The notes under the pieces were generated by a model, which worked only from the letters and a program-made list of their open reading frames with translations, made no database searches and was not told the origin of the DNA. From contig JAWLCQ010000059.1 of NCBI GenBank assembly GCA_041687095.1, positions 1-24,679 of the forward strand: a stretch of 24,679 bases of DNA. The letters are read 5' to 3'. Shown one piece after another: positions 1 through 6,675 of this stretch; position 1 is the first letter of the stretch, and each line of letters starts with the position of its first letter. The translations under genes and the position numbers were made by a program. Source of the DNA: JAWLCQ01 sp041687095. Lineage in GTDB: Bacteria; Planctomycetota; Phycisphaerae; SM23-33.

Positions 1-58
1 GCTGGCGACGATCACGTCGGCGATGCGGAGCTACCTGACCACTGGTGAACTGCCGCCG

Positions 59-829
59 CTACCGGTAGACTCCGTTGCAGATGGGTGAAGTCTTACCCCT
101 GATCTTCTTGATGAGTTCCGCTCTCGTCATCCAGTCGTCTTCATCATCACCGCTCCCGAAGTACGACGGTTTGTTCATCAGGCCCAGCGTCGTCGGCTCG
201 GCTGGCTGGGTTGTCGATTCGTCCGCGAGCCATTCCTTCCGCCGCTGCTGGTGGAACCGCACCAGGTCCCCCACCGTCCCCCCGACCTCCACGTCGAAAA
301 CGACTGGAATCTCCAGCTTCTCCAGCTCGATTTCACCAACCAAGTGCACCCTGACCGTCACGTCCCTCTCGGTTTCCCAGTGTGTCTTGTGTGTCTCCAG
401 ATCCCGTACCCGGACGTCTGTGTGGTACACGTGCAACGCCCAGTTCACATCGATCGGCTCGGGGCCAGGAATCTTGAAGGCGTCTCCGAACCGCCCGCTT
501 AGCCCGTTGGGAGCGACGACCCCCGGTTCGGCATGCAGCACGCACGTGAGATCCAACTCCGTGCACTTTGCCACCTGACGGAGGAAATCGTTGAGTTCTT
601 TCGTCGTGCCCCGGAATCCAACGGTCAGATCCCGACTACGCCAGGTCCCGTAGCAGTGTTCGTGTTCCTGTACGGCCTTGGCGATCGGTTCGGGCAGGCC
701 TTCGACGTCCACCTGGTCCTCCGGCCCGTACTCGATCGTGGGGGCGGGGGCGTAGGTCGGCGATATTGCCAGCATGACCAGCAGGATCCATAGGAATGCG
801 GCGGGCTGGCGTGTTTTCCCCATCGTCAT
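59..829 (-). CDS. Exported protein of unknown function
   Basis: A 256-residue protein of no family I recognise. The start at 829 is chosen because GGAG lies 6 nt upstream and the N-terminus then reads as a signal peptide: MTMGKTRQ, a hydrophobic stretch over residues 11-23, and a likely cleavage after the TYA near residue 27. An upstream in-frame start at 907 would put the signal peptide 26 residues inside the protein and has no better ribosome-binding site. The mature part is mixed alpha/beta with many Glu-Val and Asp-Val alternations, and its tail is acidic (GSGDDEDDW) and then basic. Its codons are less GC-biased than those of the channel gene next door, which may mean an accessory or recently acquired gene. 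It lies 74 nt downstream of the channel gene on the same strand, so co-transcription is possible. Export is inferred; the function is unknown. Confidence 0.72.
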   Translation of the reverse strand: MTMGKTRQPAAFLWILLVMLAISPTYAPAPTIEYGPEDQVDVEGLPEPIAKAVQEHEHCYGTWRSRDLTVGFRGTTKELNDFLRQVAKCTELDLTCVLHAEPGVVAPNGLSGRFGDAFKIPGPEPIDVNWALHVYHTDVRVRDLETHKTHWETERDVTVRVHLVGEIELEKLEIPVVFDVEVGGTVGDLVRFHQQRRKEWLADESTTQPAEPTTLGLMNKPSYFGSGDDEDDWMTRAELIKKIRGKTSPICNGVYR

Positions 830-903
830 GTCTTTCTCCCACGGCAGACACTTTGGACAGCATACCCGCCCCTGCGGGCGGGACGAACTCGGGCAGCGAC
901 GGA

Positions 904-1974
904 TCACACCTGCGGCGCCGGCGGCGGGTCGACCTGGCGGGTGAGTTTCTGGACGGCCGTCAGGATGCCGCGCTGGCCGACGAGGACGAGCGTGTCGCCC
1001 TCGGCGAGGACGTACTCGCTGGTGGGGTGGTACTCGGCCTGGCCGTCGCGGCGGCGGATGGCGACGACGTGGGCGCCCACGCGGCTGGGCAGGGCGAGTT
1101 CACGGAGCGGGCGGCCGGCCAGCTCTGAACCGGGCGGGATCGTGTACTGCTCCATCTCCAGCTCCACCCCGCTGTAGGACATCTCGACGAAGTCCACGAC
1201 GGCCGGGCGGAGGATGACGTCGGCCATCCGGGTGGCCCCGATGGTCTGGGGGCAGATGACGCGGTTGGCGCCCGCGCGGAGGAGCTTGCCCTGCGACGAG
1301 GGCAGCAGGGCGCGGGAGAGGATCTGCAAGCCCGCGTTGAGCTGTCGCGCCGAGAGCGTCACGAACACGTTCTCCGCGTCGGTGGGCAGGGCGGCGACGA
1401 GGTAGGCGGCGCGGCCCACGCCCGCCGAACCCAGCACGCCCTCGTCCTGCGCGTCGCCCAGGACGTAGAGCAGCCCGTCGCGCTCGGCGGCGGCGGTGCG
1501 GTCGGGGTTGGACTCGATGACCACCACGTCCTTGCCCGCGGCCGCGAGGTTCTGCGAGACGGGGGTGCCCATCGCCCCATAGCCGCAGACGATGACGTGG
1601 TTCGACAGCGCTTCGATCTTCCGGTTCAATTGTCGCCTCCCGAGGATGGACCGCACCTGGCCTTCGACGATCATCGCCACCAGCAGCGACAGCACGATCG
1701 TGCCCGTCGTGATGCCCCCGGCGATGACGAACAGGTTCCACGCCCGCCCCCACGCCGACAGCGGATGCACCTCCGTGTACCCCACCGTCGTGATGGTGAT
1801 GATGGTCATGTAGAGCGAATCGCCCCAGGAGTACTCCGGTTCGATCAGCCAGTACCCCGTGGCGGCGATGAGGATGAACGCCAGCAGCACCGCCAGCGGC
1901 AGGACGAGGCGACGGCGCCAGGAGCGCTCGGTTCCCGCGCGGTGGGACTCGGTGGGTGGATGCGGTGCGGCCAT
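904..1974 (-). CDS. Two-TM potassium channel with RCK (TrkA-N/TrkA-C) domains
   Basis: A 356-residue inner-membrane potassium channel of the MthK/Kch type. TM1 spans about residues 22-43, the pore helix and selectivity filter TVGYTE are at 63-68, and TM2 spans about 80-103. A RCK/TrkA-N Rossmann domain follows, with the nucleotide-binding glycine motif in VIVCGYGAMG (127-136) and an acidic residue ending the second strand (VVVIESN). A TrkA-C-like regulatory domain occupies roughly residues 265-345 (VELEMEQYTIPPGSELAGRP, then EGDTLVLVG). Order and length fit a complete tetrameric channel subunit gated by cytoplasmic ligands. The ligand (Ca2+, nucleotide or other) cannot be read from the sequence. 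A TATAAT box sits only 13 nt upstream of the ATG. Confidence 0.93.
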   Translation of the reverse strand: MAAPHPPTESHRAGTERSWRRRLVLPLAVLLAFILIAATGYWLIEPEYSWGDSLYMTIITITTVGYTEVHPLSAWGRAWNLFVIAGGITTGTIVLSLLVAMIVEGQVRSILGRRQLNRKIEALSNHVIVCGYGAMGTPVSQNLAAAGKDVVVIESNPDRTAAAERDGLLYVLGDAQDEGVLGSAGVGRAAYLVAALPTDAENVFVTLSARQLNAGLQILSRALLPSSQGKLLRAGANRVICPQTIGATRMADVILRPAVVDFVEMSYSGVELEMEQYTIPPGSELAGRPLRELALPSRVGAHVVAIRRRDGQAEYHPTSEYVLAEGDTLVLVGQRGILTAVQKLTRQVDPPPAPQV

Positions 1975-1987
1975 GGTGATGCGGGGG

Positions 1988-2016
1988 ATTATACGTGGAC
2001 GGGGGCGAGCCGAAAA
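1988..2016 (-). promoter_or_regulatory. Candidate sigma70-type promoter of the potassium channel gene
   Basis: On the minus strand a perfect TATAAT (1993-1988) lies 13 nt before the channel ATG. A weak -35 (TTTTCG, 3 of 6 matches, 2016-2011) stands 17 nt further upstream. With the usual 6-7 nt from the -10 box to the transcript start, the mRNA would have a leader of about 6 nt or less, so it would be nearly leaderless. No Shine-Dalgarno sequence is visible between the box and the ATG, which agrees with that. The -10 box is seen; its use is inferred. Confidence 0.42.
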
Positions 2017-2029
2017 GGGGAACGGCGTT

Positions 2030-2550
2030 GGGCGAAGGTCCGCGAAGAAAAGACACGTTTTCCCGAAGTTGTTCTAAAGATCGTACGCTTCCCTGGACGA
2101 TAACCCTGATGTGCCCCGGGACCCTCGGGTTCCGGAGTTCTCTAATCTAGTATGTATGAATCGTCGTAGTGGTCCTATAGAGCCTGTCGGTTGTGAAGGT
2201 TCCCGGGGCCGGTGCGGCGTAACGCATGGATGCGGAAACGGATGCGCTCGCGCAAGGCACCAGGGACGGTGTGCATATCCTGTCTGCGCGCGTGTCGGGC
2301 CGTGACGGCTGTCCCTGCGCCCCGACGGCACCCTCCCCACCGCCTCCGCCAAGCCCCCAACCCTCGACAGCGGTCCGACAGTCTGTCCACAGCTCGTCCA
2401 CGAAAGCGTGTCGGTTATGGAACCGAGGCGTTCGCGCGGCAATGCGGGGGCGCAAAGGTAATGTATAACAGAAGTTGCGTGTGTGGCGGACGAACCGCTT
2501 CCGCCTGCTTCCCCGAGGGACAAGATGCGCTGCCGTGATGGGCAGAACCC
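2030..2550. other. Gene-free stretch between the channel gene and the dnaA 3' region
   Basis: No convincing gene on either strand. The stretch has lower GC than its neighbours, with AT-rich spots near 2137-2160 and 2456-2472. It holds a DnaA-box-like CTGTCCACA at 2383-2391 and two copies of the 9-mer TGTCGGTTR (2185-2193 and 2409-2417) that recurs upstream of dnaA. It could be part of a bipartite origin or simply the promoter region of the channel gene. Confidence 0.4.
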
Positions 2551-2568
2551 TTCTCCCCTGGGGGAGAA
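2551..2568. repeat. REP-like palindrome TTCTCCCC-TG-GGGGAGAA
   Basis: Two perfect 8-nt arms separated by TG. It is one of three GC-rich palindromes within 255 bp downstream of dnaA and shares the CTCCCC/GGGGAG core with the palindrome at 2786-2805. Sequences of this look are common dispersed repeats in GC-rich bacterial genomes. Confidence 0.6.
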
Positions 2569-2638
2569 GATGTCGCGCAGCGACAGATGAGGGGGTCCCC
2601 ACCGACCAGGAAGGTTCCGGGCTTGTAGCGGACCAATG

Positions 2639-2666
2639 CCCACGGGGCGCTGTTCAGCCCCGTGGG
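2639..2666. repeat. Inverted repeat with 10-bp arms (CCCACGGGGC / GCCCCGTGGG)
   Basis: Perfect 10-bp arms (2639-2648 and 2657-2666) around an 8-nt loop. No T-run follows on either strand, so it is a REP-like element or an intrinsic-terminator-like hairpin without a U-tract. It lies 363 nt beyond the dnaA stop codon. Confidence 0.6.
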
Positions 2667-2785
2667 ACGGTCTTGGCGACCGGGCCGCGCTCGAGAGTTC
2701 GGAAGAATCCGGTGGGTCCGAGGGCGAGTTCGGAGCCGTGCCGGTTGGTGAAGGGCCCCCTCACCGCCCTCGCTGCGCTCGGGCA

Positions 2786-2805
2786 CCTCTCCCCCGGGGG
2801 AGAGG
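2786..2805. repeat. Perfect 20-bp palindrome CCTCTCCCCCGGGGGAGAGG
   Basis: A perfect 20-bp palindrome inside a longer CCCTC-rich stretch (about 2755-2840). It looks like a second member of the CTCCCC/GGGGAG palindrome family seen at 2551-2568. Confidence 0.62.
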
Positions 2806-2925
2806 GGTTGAGGCGCCCGCTCCGCGGGCTTGCGGTCCTCGGGGCTCCTGCCTCGATCCGGGTCCCCAACTCCCGCTTTCCGTTTCCTGGTTCCCTGTCT
2901 CCCTGCTGCCGGTTCCCGCTTCCCC

Positions 2926-3016
2926 GGCTCCCGGTTCCCGGTTCCTGGTTCCTGGCTCCTGGTTCCTGGCTCCTGGTTCCCGGCTCCCGGCTCCCGGCTC
3001 CCGGCTCCCGGTTCCC
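2926..3016. repeat. Heptamer tandem repeat array, 13 x GGYTCCY
   Basis: Thirteen consecutive heptamers, all fitting GGYTCCY, run in perfect 7-bp register. Five are GGCTCCC, three GGTTCCC, three GGTTCCT and two GGCTCCT. A degenerate extension with the same period can be followed to the left to about 2860. On the other side the array stops 12 nt before the dnaA stop codon. Seven-base arrays in spacers are known from cyanobacteria (STRR sequences), but this unit is different. Confidence 0.92.
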
Positions 3017-3028
3017 GCTTTCCGGCCG

Positions 3029-4372
3029 CTACTTTCCGCCGCGGAGTTCCTGGCAGAGGAGGTCGAGGGCGGCGTGGAACTGGGGGTCTTCCTTGCGGCG
3101 GGCCTCGATGGTGCGAGAGGCGTGCAGGACGGTGGAGTGGTCGCGTCCGCCGAAGTACCCGCCGATCTCCTCGAGCGAGTGGCCCGTGAGGGCGCGGGCG
3201 AGGTACATGCAGATCTGGCGGGGCAGGACGATGGAGCGGGAGCGGCGTTTGGACTGCAGGTCGGTGAGGCGGACGCGGTAGCGGGTGGTGACGGCCTTGA
3301 GGATGTCCTCGATGGTCACCAGGTCGCGGTCCGCGCGGGGGGCGACGCCGAGGGCCTCCTCGGCGAGGGTGAGGTCGATGGGGCGGTCGGTGACCTGGGC
3401 GAGCATGGCGACCTTGGCGATGGCGCCTTCGAGTTCGCGGGTGTTGGAGGTGATGGCGGCGGCGATGAAGTTGGCGACGTCCTCGGGCAGGACGACGTTG
3501 CGGAGGGCGGCCTTCTTTTTGATGATGGCGACGCGGGTCTCGTAGGCGGGGGCGTCGACGCGGGCGACGAGGCCGCTGGAGAAGCGCGAGACCAGGCGGT
3601 CCTCGAGGTTGCCGATGAGGTCGGGCGAGCGGTCGCTGGAGAGGATGATCTGCTTGCGGGACTGGTAGAGCGTGTTGAAGGTGTGGAAGAACTCCTCCTG
3701 GGACTGCTCGTGGTCGGCGAGGAACTGGATGTCGTCGATGACGAGCAGGTCGGCGTTGCGGTAGCGGTAGCGGAACTGGCCCAGGTCCCCGGAGGAGACG
3801 GCGTCGATGAAGTGGTTGACGAACGTCTCGCAGGACAGGAAGCAGATGCGGGCGCCCGGGGCGCTGTGGGCCACGCGGGCGCAGACGGCGTAGAGGAGGT
3901 GCGTCTTGCCCAGCCCGACGCTGCCGTGGACGTACAGGGGGTTGTAGGCCCCCCCGGGGTCCTCGCTGACGGCCAGGGCGGCCGCGTGGGCGAGGCGGTT
4001 GCACTGCCCGGTGACGAAGGTGTCGAAGGTGTAGTCCTCGGGCAGTTCGAGGGAGGCGGCGTGGTCGCGATCCGACCCGTACGCCGGGGGGGCGGAGGTC
4101 TGGGAGCGTTCGGCGGTGGCGGCCTCGGAGCGGGTGAGGAAGCACACCCCCACCAGCCGCCCGGTGGCGCGCTGGGCGGCCTCGGTGAACAGGCGGACGC
4201 AGTGCTTGTTGCAGTATTCCTGCTCGCGCGGACCGGGGACCTCGATCTCCAGCAAACCGTGCTCCAGCGCGATGGGCTCGAGCTGCATGAACCACGGGCG
4301 GATGAGGTTCCCCCCGTGGTCGATGACGTGCTGAATGATGCCCTGCCACAGCGCGCGATCGGGTGCCGCCAT
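3029..4372 (-). CDS. dnaA: Chromosomal replication initiator protein DnaA
   Basis: A 447-residue DnaA. It binds DnaA boxes at the origin, forms an ATP-dependent filament and opens the duplex. Domain I covers about residues 1-80 and a short variable domain II about 81-110. The AAA+ domain III has Walker A GSVGLGKTH (150-158), Walker B LLVIDD (209-214), sensor 1 ILSSD (243-247) and the arginine-rich box GNLEDRLVSRFSSG (from 254). Domain IV is the C-terminal helix-turn-helix with the DnaA signature around LTGHSLEEIGGYFGGRDHSTVLHA. The start at 4372 gives the usual DnaA N-terminus and has AAGGA about 11 nt upstream; the frame stays open further upstream without DnaA-like sequence. No dnaN, recF or gyrB is adjacent, unlike the classic origin cluster. 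Confidence 0.97.
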   Translation of the reverse strand: MAAPDRALWQGIIQHVIDHGGNLIRPWFMQLEPIALEHGLLEIEVPGPREQEYCNKHCVRLFTEAAQRATGRLVGVCFLTRSEAATAERSQTSAPPAYGSDRDHAASLELPEDYTFDTFVTGQCNRLAHAAALAVSEDPGGAYNPLYVHGSVGLGKTHLLYAVCARVAHSAPGARICFLSCETFVNHFIDAVSSGDLGQFRYRYRNADLLVIDDIQFLADHEQSQEEFFHTFNTLYQSRKQIILSSDRSPDLIGNLEDRLVSRFSSGLVARVDAPAYETRVAIIKKKAALRNVVLPEDVANFIAAAITSNTRELEGAIAKVAMLAQVTDRPIDLTLAEEALGVAPRADRDLVTIEDILKAVTTRYRVRLTDLQSKRRSRSIVLPRQICMYLARALTGHSLEEIGGYFGGRDHSTVLHASRTIEARRKEDPQFHAALDLLCQELRGGK

Positions 4373-4640
4373 ATCCGTCGTATCCTTCCGTATCTCTCTA
4401 TCCAGCGCGCACGGGGGCGCGGTTGGGTTTCGGATCGTGTTCTCGGGACGCCGCCGAAATGGCGTTGTACGGCTGCGGTCTTCCCTCTCCGCTGCTGCGA
4501 GCCTTCCATGCGTGTCGTGCGGCGGCGACATCCCGTAGCGCCGAGGGTGGAGTGTAGTCCCCCGCGGGCGCGCCGTCAAACGAAAACGCCTGTCGGTTGC
4601 TGTCGGTTGTCGCAAGCGTTCGCGGCGGGGCGGGATGCGT

Positions 4641-4649
4641 TGTGGAAAA
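4641..4649 (-). promoter_or_regulatory. DnaA box TTTTCCACA (one mismatch)
   Basis: Read on the minus strand, TTTTCCACA matches the TTATNCACA consensus at all but one position. It lies 40 bp from a perfect box in the opposite orientation. Confidence 0.5.
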
Positions 4650-4689
4650 AATCCCGGGCGGCGGGCGGGGCGATCGCGGTGTGCACAGG

Positions 4690-4698
4690 TTATCCACA
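4690..4698 (+). promoter_or_regulatory. Perfect DnaA box TTATCCACA
   Basis: An exact match to the strong DnaA-box consensus, about 320 nt upstream of dnaA. It could serve origin firing, dnaA autoregulation or both. Confidence 0.68.
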
Positions 4699-4830
4699 CC
4701 CCGTGCACGGCGTGCGGCGGCGGCGCGGCGGATCCCCGATGGCCGCCCCGCCGCATCGCGGCGCCTTGTGCCCGCGGGCGGAATGTGCAAGGATACGGCC
4801 CTGGGCCACCAGGGTCCCGTCCCGGATCAT

Positions 4831-4904
4831 TCGATGGGTGGCCGCGCCCGACACCCCCAAGCCGCGAGAAGCATGCGGCTTGAGGGTGGCACGCAACCCA
4901 TCGA
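4831..4904. repeat. Nested inverted repeat upstream of the sulfatase gene
   Basis: The outer arms TCGATGGGT (4831-4839) and ACCCATCGA (4896-4904) enclose an inner stem of 14 positions (4852-4865 with 4875-4888) that has a single C-A mismatch and a 9-nt loop. Its right edge is 38 nt before the sulfatase ATG, so it would probably be in the 5' leader. It may be a REP-type repeat, a terminator for leftward transcripts or a regulatory leader structure. Confidence 0.55.
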
Positions 4905-4942
4905 TTCATTCCTGATAGACCGCCGGCACAGGAGGCAAGCGC

Positions 4943-6364
4943 ATGGCCGCAGCGACCCGTCCGAACTTCGTCGTCATCATGGCCGACCAGCAGTCGCGGT
5001 CGCAGTTGGGGTGCTACGGGAACCCCGTTTCCCGCACGCCGCACCTCGATCGCCTGGCGAGCGGGGGCGTGCGGTTCGACGCGGCGTACACGTCGTGCCC
5101 GCTATGCAGCCCGGCGAGGGCGGGGATCTTCACGGGCCTCGCCCCCGACCGCGCGGGCGTGTGGGGCAACGAGCTGCGCCCCCACCAGGGCGTGCGGAAC
5201 CTGGGCGAGATCTTCCGCGGCCTGGGCTACCGCACGGCCTACACGGGCAAGTGGCACCTCGACGCGGGCGGGTACTTCGGGACGGGCGTCCCGGCCGAGG
5301 GCTTTGAACCGCAGTGGTGGTACGACGGGAGGACCTACCGGGGCGAGATCGGCGAGGAGGACTTCCGCTGGTACGTGCAGGCGGGGGACGCGGCCAAGCT
5401 TCGCGAGCGGAACGTGCCCGACGACTTCTGCTGGGCCCACCGCCTCACCGACCGCGCGATCGGGTTCCTCGACGACGTTCGCGACGAGCCCTTCGCCCTC
5501 GTGGTCTCCTACGACGAGCCCCACCCCCCCATGGTCTGCCCCCCCCGCTACCTGGACCTCTACGACCCCGCCGACCTGCCCATCCCCGAGACGCTCCACG
5601 AGTCCCTCGAAGACAAGCCCCCCGTCCAGCAGAAGTGGGCCCGCTGGTGCCGCGAGCGCTGGAACCTCTGCGAGGACACCCTGCGGGAGGGGATGCGGCA
5701 CTGGTACGCGTGCAACACCTTCGCCGACGACCAGATCGGCCGCGTGCTCGACGCCATCGACGCCCGCCACGCCGACAACACCGTGGTGATCTACACGACG
5801 GACCACGGGGACTACTACGGGTCCCACGGGCTGCTGGGCAAGGGCCCGGCGATGTACGACGAGACCGTCCGCGTGCCGCTGCTGATCCGCGCCCCGCACC
5901 TCGCCCCGCGGGGGGCGGCGTGCCCGTCGCTGGCGAGCACGCTGGACATCCTGCCCACGATGCTGGACCTGGCGGGCGAGGGCGCGAGCGAGGCGCTCGA
6001 CGGGGTGTCGCTGCGGGCGAACCTCGAGCGCCCCGCCGACGAGACGCGCGACGCGGTGGAGGTGCAGTTCCACAGCTACGGGCCCGGGACGGACGCGTTC
6101 GGGGGGTTCTACCCCATCCGCTGCATCCGCACGCCCCGCTGGAAGCTCAGCGTGAACCTCCTGGAGAGCGACGAGCTGTACGACCTGCACGCCGACCCGC
6201 TGGAGCGGGAGAACCTCATCCACTCCCCCGACCACCACGCCGTCCGCGACGAGCTGCACGGGCGGCTGCTGGAGCGGATGCACGCGCGCGGGGACATGGT
6301 GTACGGGGACGGCGTGCGGTGTCGGCCGTGGGCGCGCGGGGCGGTGCGGTTCCGCGGCGGGTAA
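4943..6364 (+). CDS. Type I (formylglycine-dependent) sulfatase
   Basis: A 473-residue sulfatase of the alkaline phosphatase superfamily, hydrolysing a sulfate ester. The nucleophile is Cys55 in CSPAR (55-59), which would be converted to formylglycine; the downstream signature GIFTG follows. Metal and sulfate ligands can be seen: Asp15-Gln16 in MADQQ, Lys103 and His105 in GKWH, His194 in DEPHPP, Asp287-His288 in TTDHGD, and Lys300. There is no signal peptide, so it is probably cytoplasmic, whereas many planctomycete sulfatases are exported. The start has a strong AGGAGG 7 nt upstream. The substrate cannot be read; planctomycete sulfatases commonly act on algal polysaccharides or sulfolipids. 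No maturase (anSME or FGE) lies in the window. A hairpin begins 7 nt after the stop codon. Confidence 0.93.
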   Translation: MAAATRPNFVVIMADQQSRSQLGCYGNPVSRTPHLDRLASGGVRFDAAYTSCPLCSPARAGIFTGLAPDRAGVWGNELRPHQGVRNLGEIFRGLGYRTAYTGKWHLDAGGYFGTGVPAEGFEPQWWYDGRTYRGEIGEEDFRWYVQAGDAAKLRERNVPDDFCWAHRLTDRAIGFLDDVRDEPFALVVSYDEPHPPMVCPPRYLDLYDPADLPIPETLHESLEDKPPVQQKWARWCRERWNLCEDTLREGMRHWYACNTFADDQIGRVLDAIDARHADNTVVIYTTDHGDYYGSHGLLGKGPAMYDETVRVPLLIRAPHLAPRGAACPSLASTLDILPTMLDLAGEGASEALDGVSLRANLERPADETRDAVEVQFHSYGPGTDAFGGFYPIRCIRTPRWKLSVNLLESDELYDLHADPLERENLIHSPDHHAVRDELHGRLLERMHARGDMVYGDGVRCRPWARGAVRFRGG

Positions 6365-6371
6365 GGCGCAT

Positions 6372-6392
6372 CCCACCGACGCAGTCGGTGGG
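6372..6392. terminator. Hairpin terminator-like element after the sulfatase gene
   Basis: Perfect 9-bp arms CCCACCGAC (6372-6380) and GTCGGTGGG (6384-6392) around a 3-nt loop, starting 7 nt after the sulfatase stop codon. No U-tract follows, so termination efficiency is uncertain. Similar CCCACCGA/TCGGTGGG palindromes are frequent repeats in planctomycetes. Confidence 0.6.
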
Positions 6393-6460
6393 CTTGGGCA
6401 GGAAACGCCAGGGATCGCCGTGCAGGGCCGCCGGCGGGCGGGTGTGGCGCCTGCAATGCA

Positions 6461-6494
6461 ATCGACCCTCCGCCCGGCGGGACGGAGGGTCGAT
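6461..6494. terminator. 12-bp inverted repeat between convergent genes
   Basis: Perfect arms ATCGACCCTCCG (6461-6472) and CGGAGGGTCGAT (6483-6494) with a 10-nt loop. It sits between the ends of the sulfatase and kinase genes, which converge, and could act as a terminator for both directions. A T-run is lacking. Confidence 0.58.
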
Positions 6495-6502
6495 CATCGC
6501 TT

Positions 6503-6663
6503 GCTGCTCGCCGCAAGCTGCCTGCTGAAGGCTGCTCGCTGCAAGCTGCCTGCTGAAGGCCGCTCGCCGCTCGCCGCTCGCTGATAGCTGATAGCTGATA
6601 GCTGATAGCTGGTAGCCGATAGCTGATCGCTGAAAGCTGATCGCTGATAGCTGAAAGCTGATA
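6503..6663. repeat. Heptamer tandem repeat array, 23 x GCYGNNN
   Basis: Twenty-three heptamers in unbroken register, each beginning GCTG or GCCG. The left part contains a four-heptamer higher-order unit (6503-6530) repeated at 6531-6558 with one mismatch, then three GCCGCTC units. The right part is mainly GCTGATA with GCTGATC, GCTGAAA, GCTGGTA and GCCGATA variants. The array stops 12 nt before the kinase stop codon, exactly as the array next to dnaA does. Confidence 0.93.
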
Positions 6664-6675
6664 GCTATCCGTTCG

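Larger units (their letters stand above)
4373..4942. other. Candidate replication origin (oriC) upstream of dnaA
   Basis: A 570-bp spacer between the divergent dnaA and sulfatase genes with no convincing gene. It contains one perfect DnaA box, one box with a single mismatch on the opposite strand, and two adjacent TGTCGGTTG motifs (4591-4599 and 4601-4609). The perfect box lies in a dyad, GGTGTG (4678-4683) paired with CACACC (4695-4700). I see no strong AT-rich unwinding element, so the origin call is tentative. The region must also hold the promoters of both flanking genes. Confidence 0.42.

Noticed and set aside
4373..5044. N-terminal extension of DnaA
   Set aside because: The extension crosses DnaA boxes and the sulfatase start and does not resemble DnaA; 4372 gives a normal domain I.
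2926..6663. CRISPR array
   Set aside because: Units are 7 bp with no spacers, and there are no cas genes.
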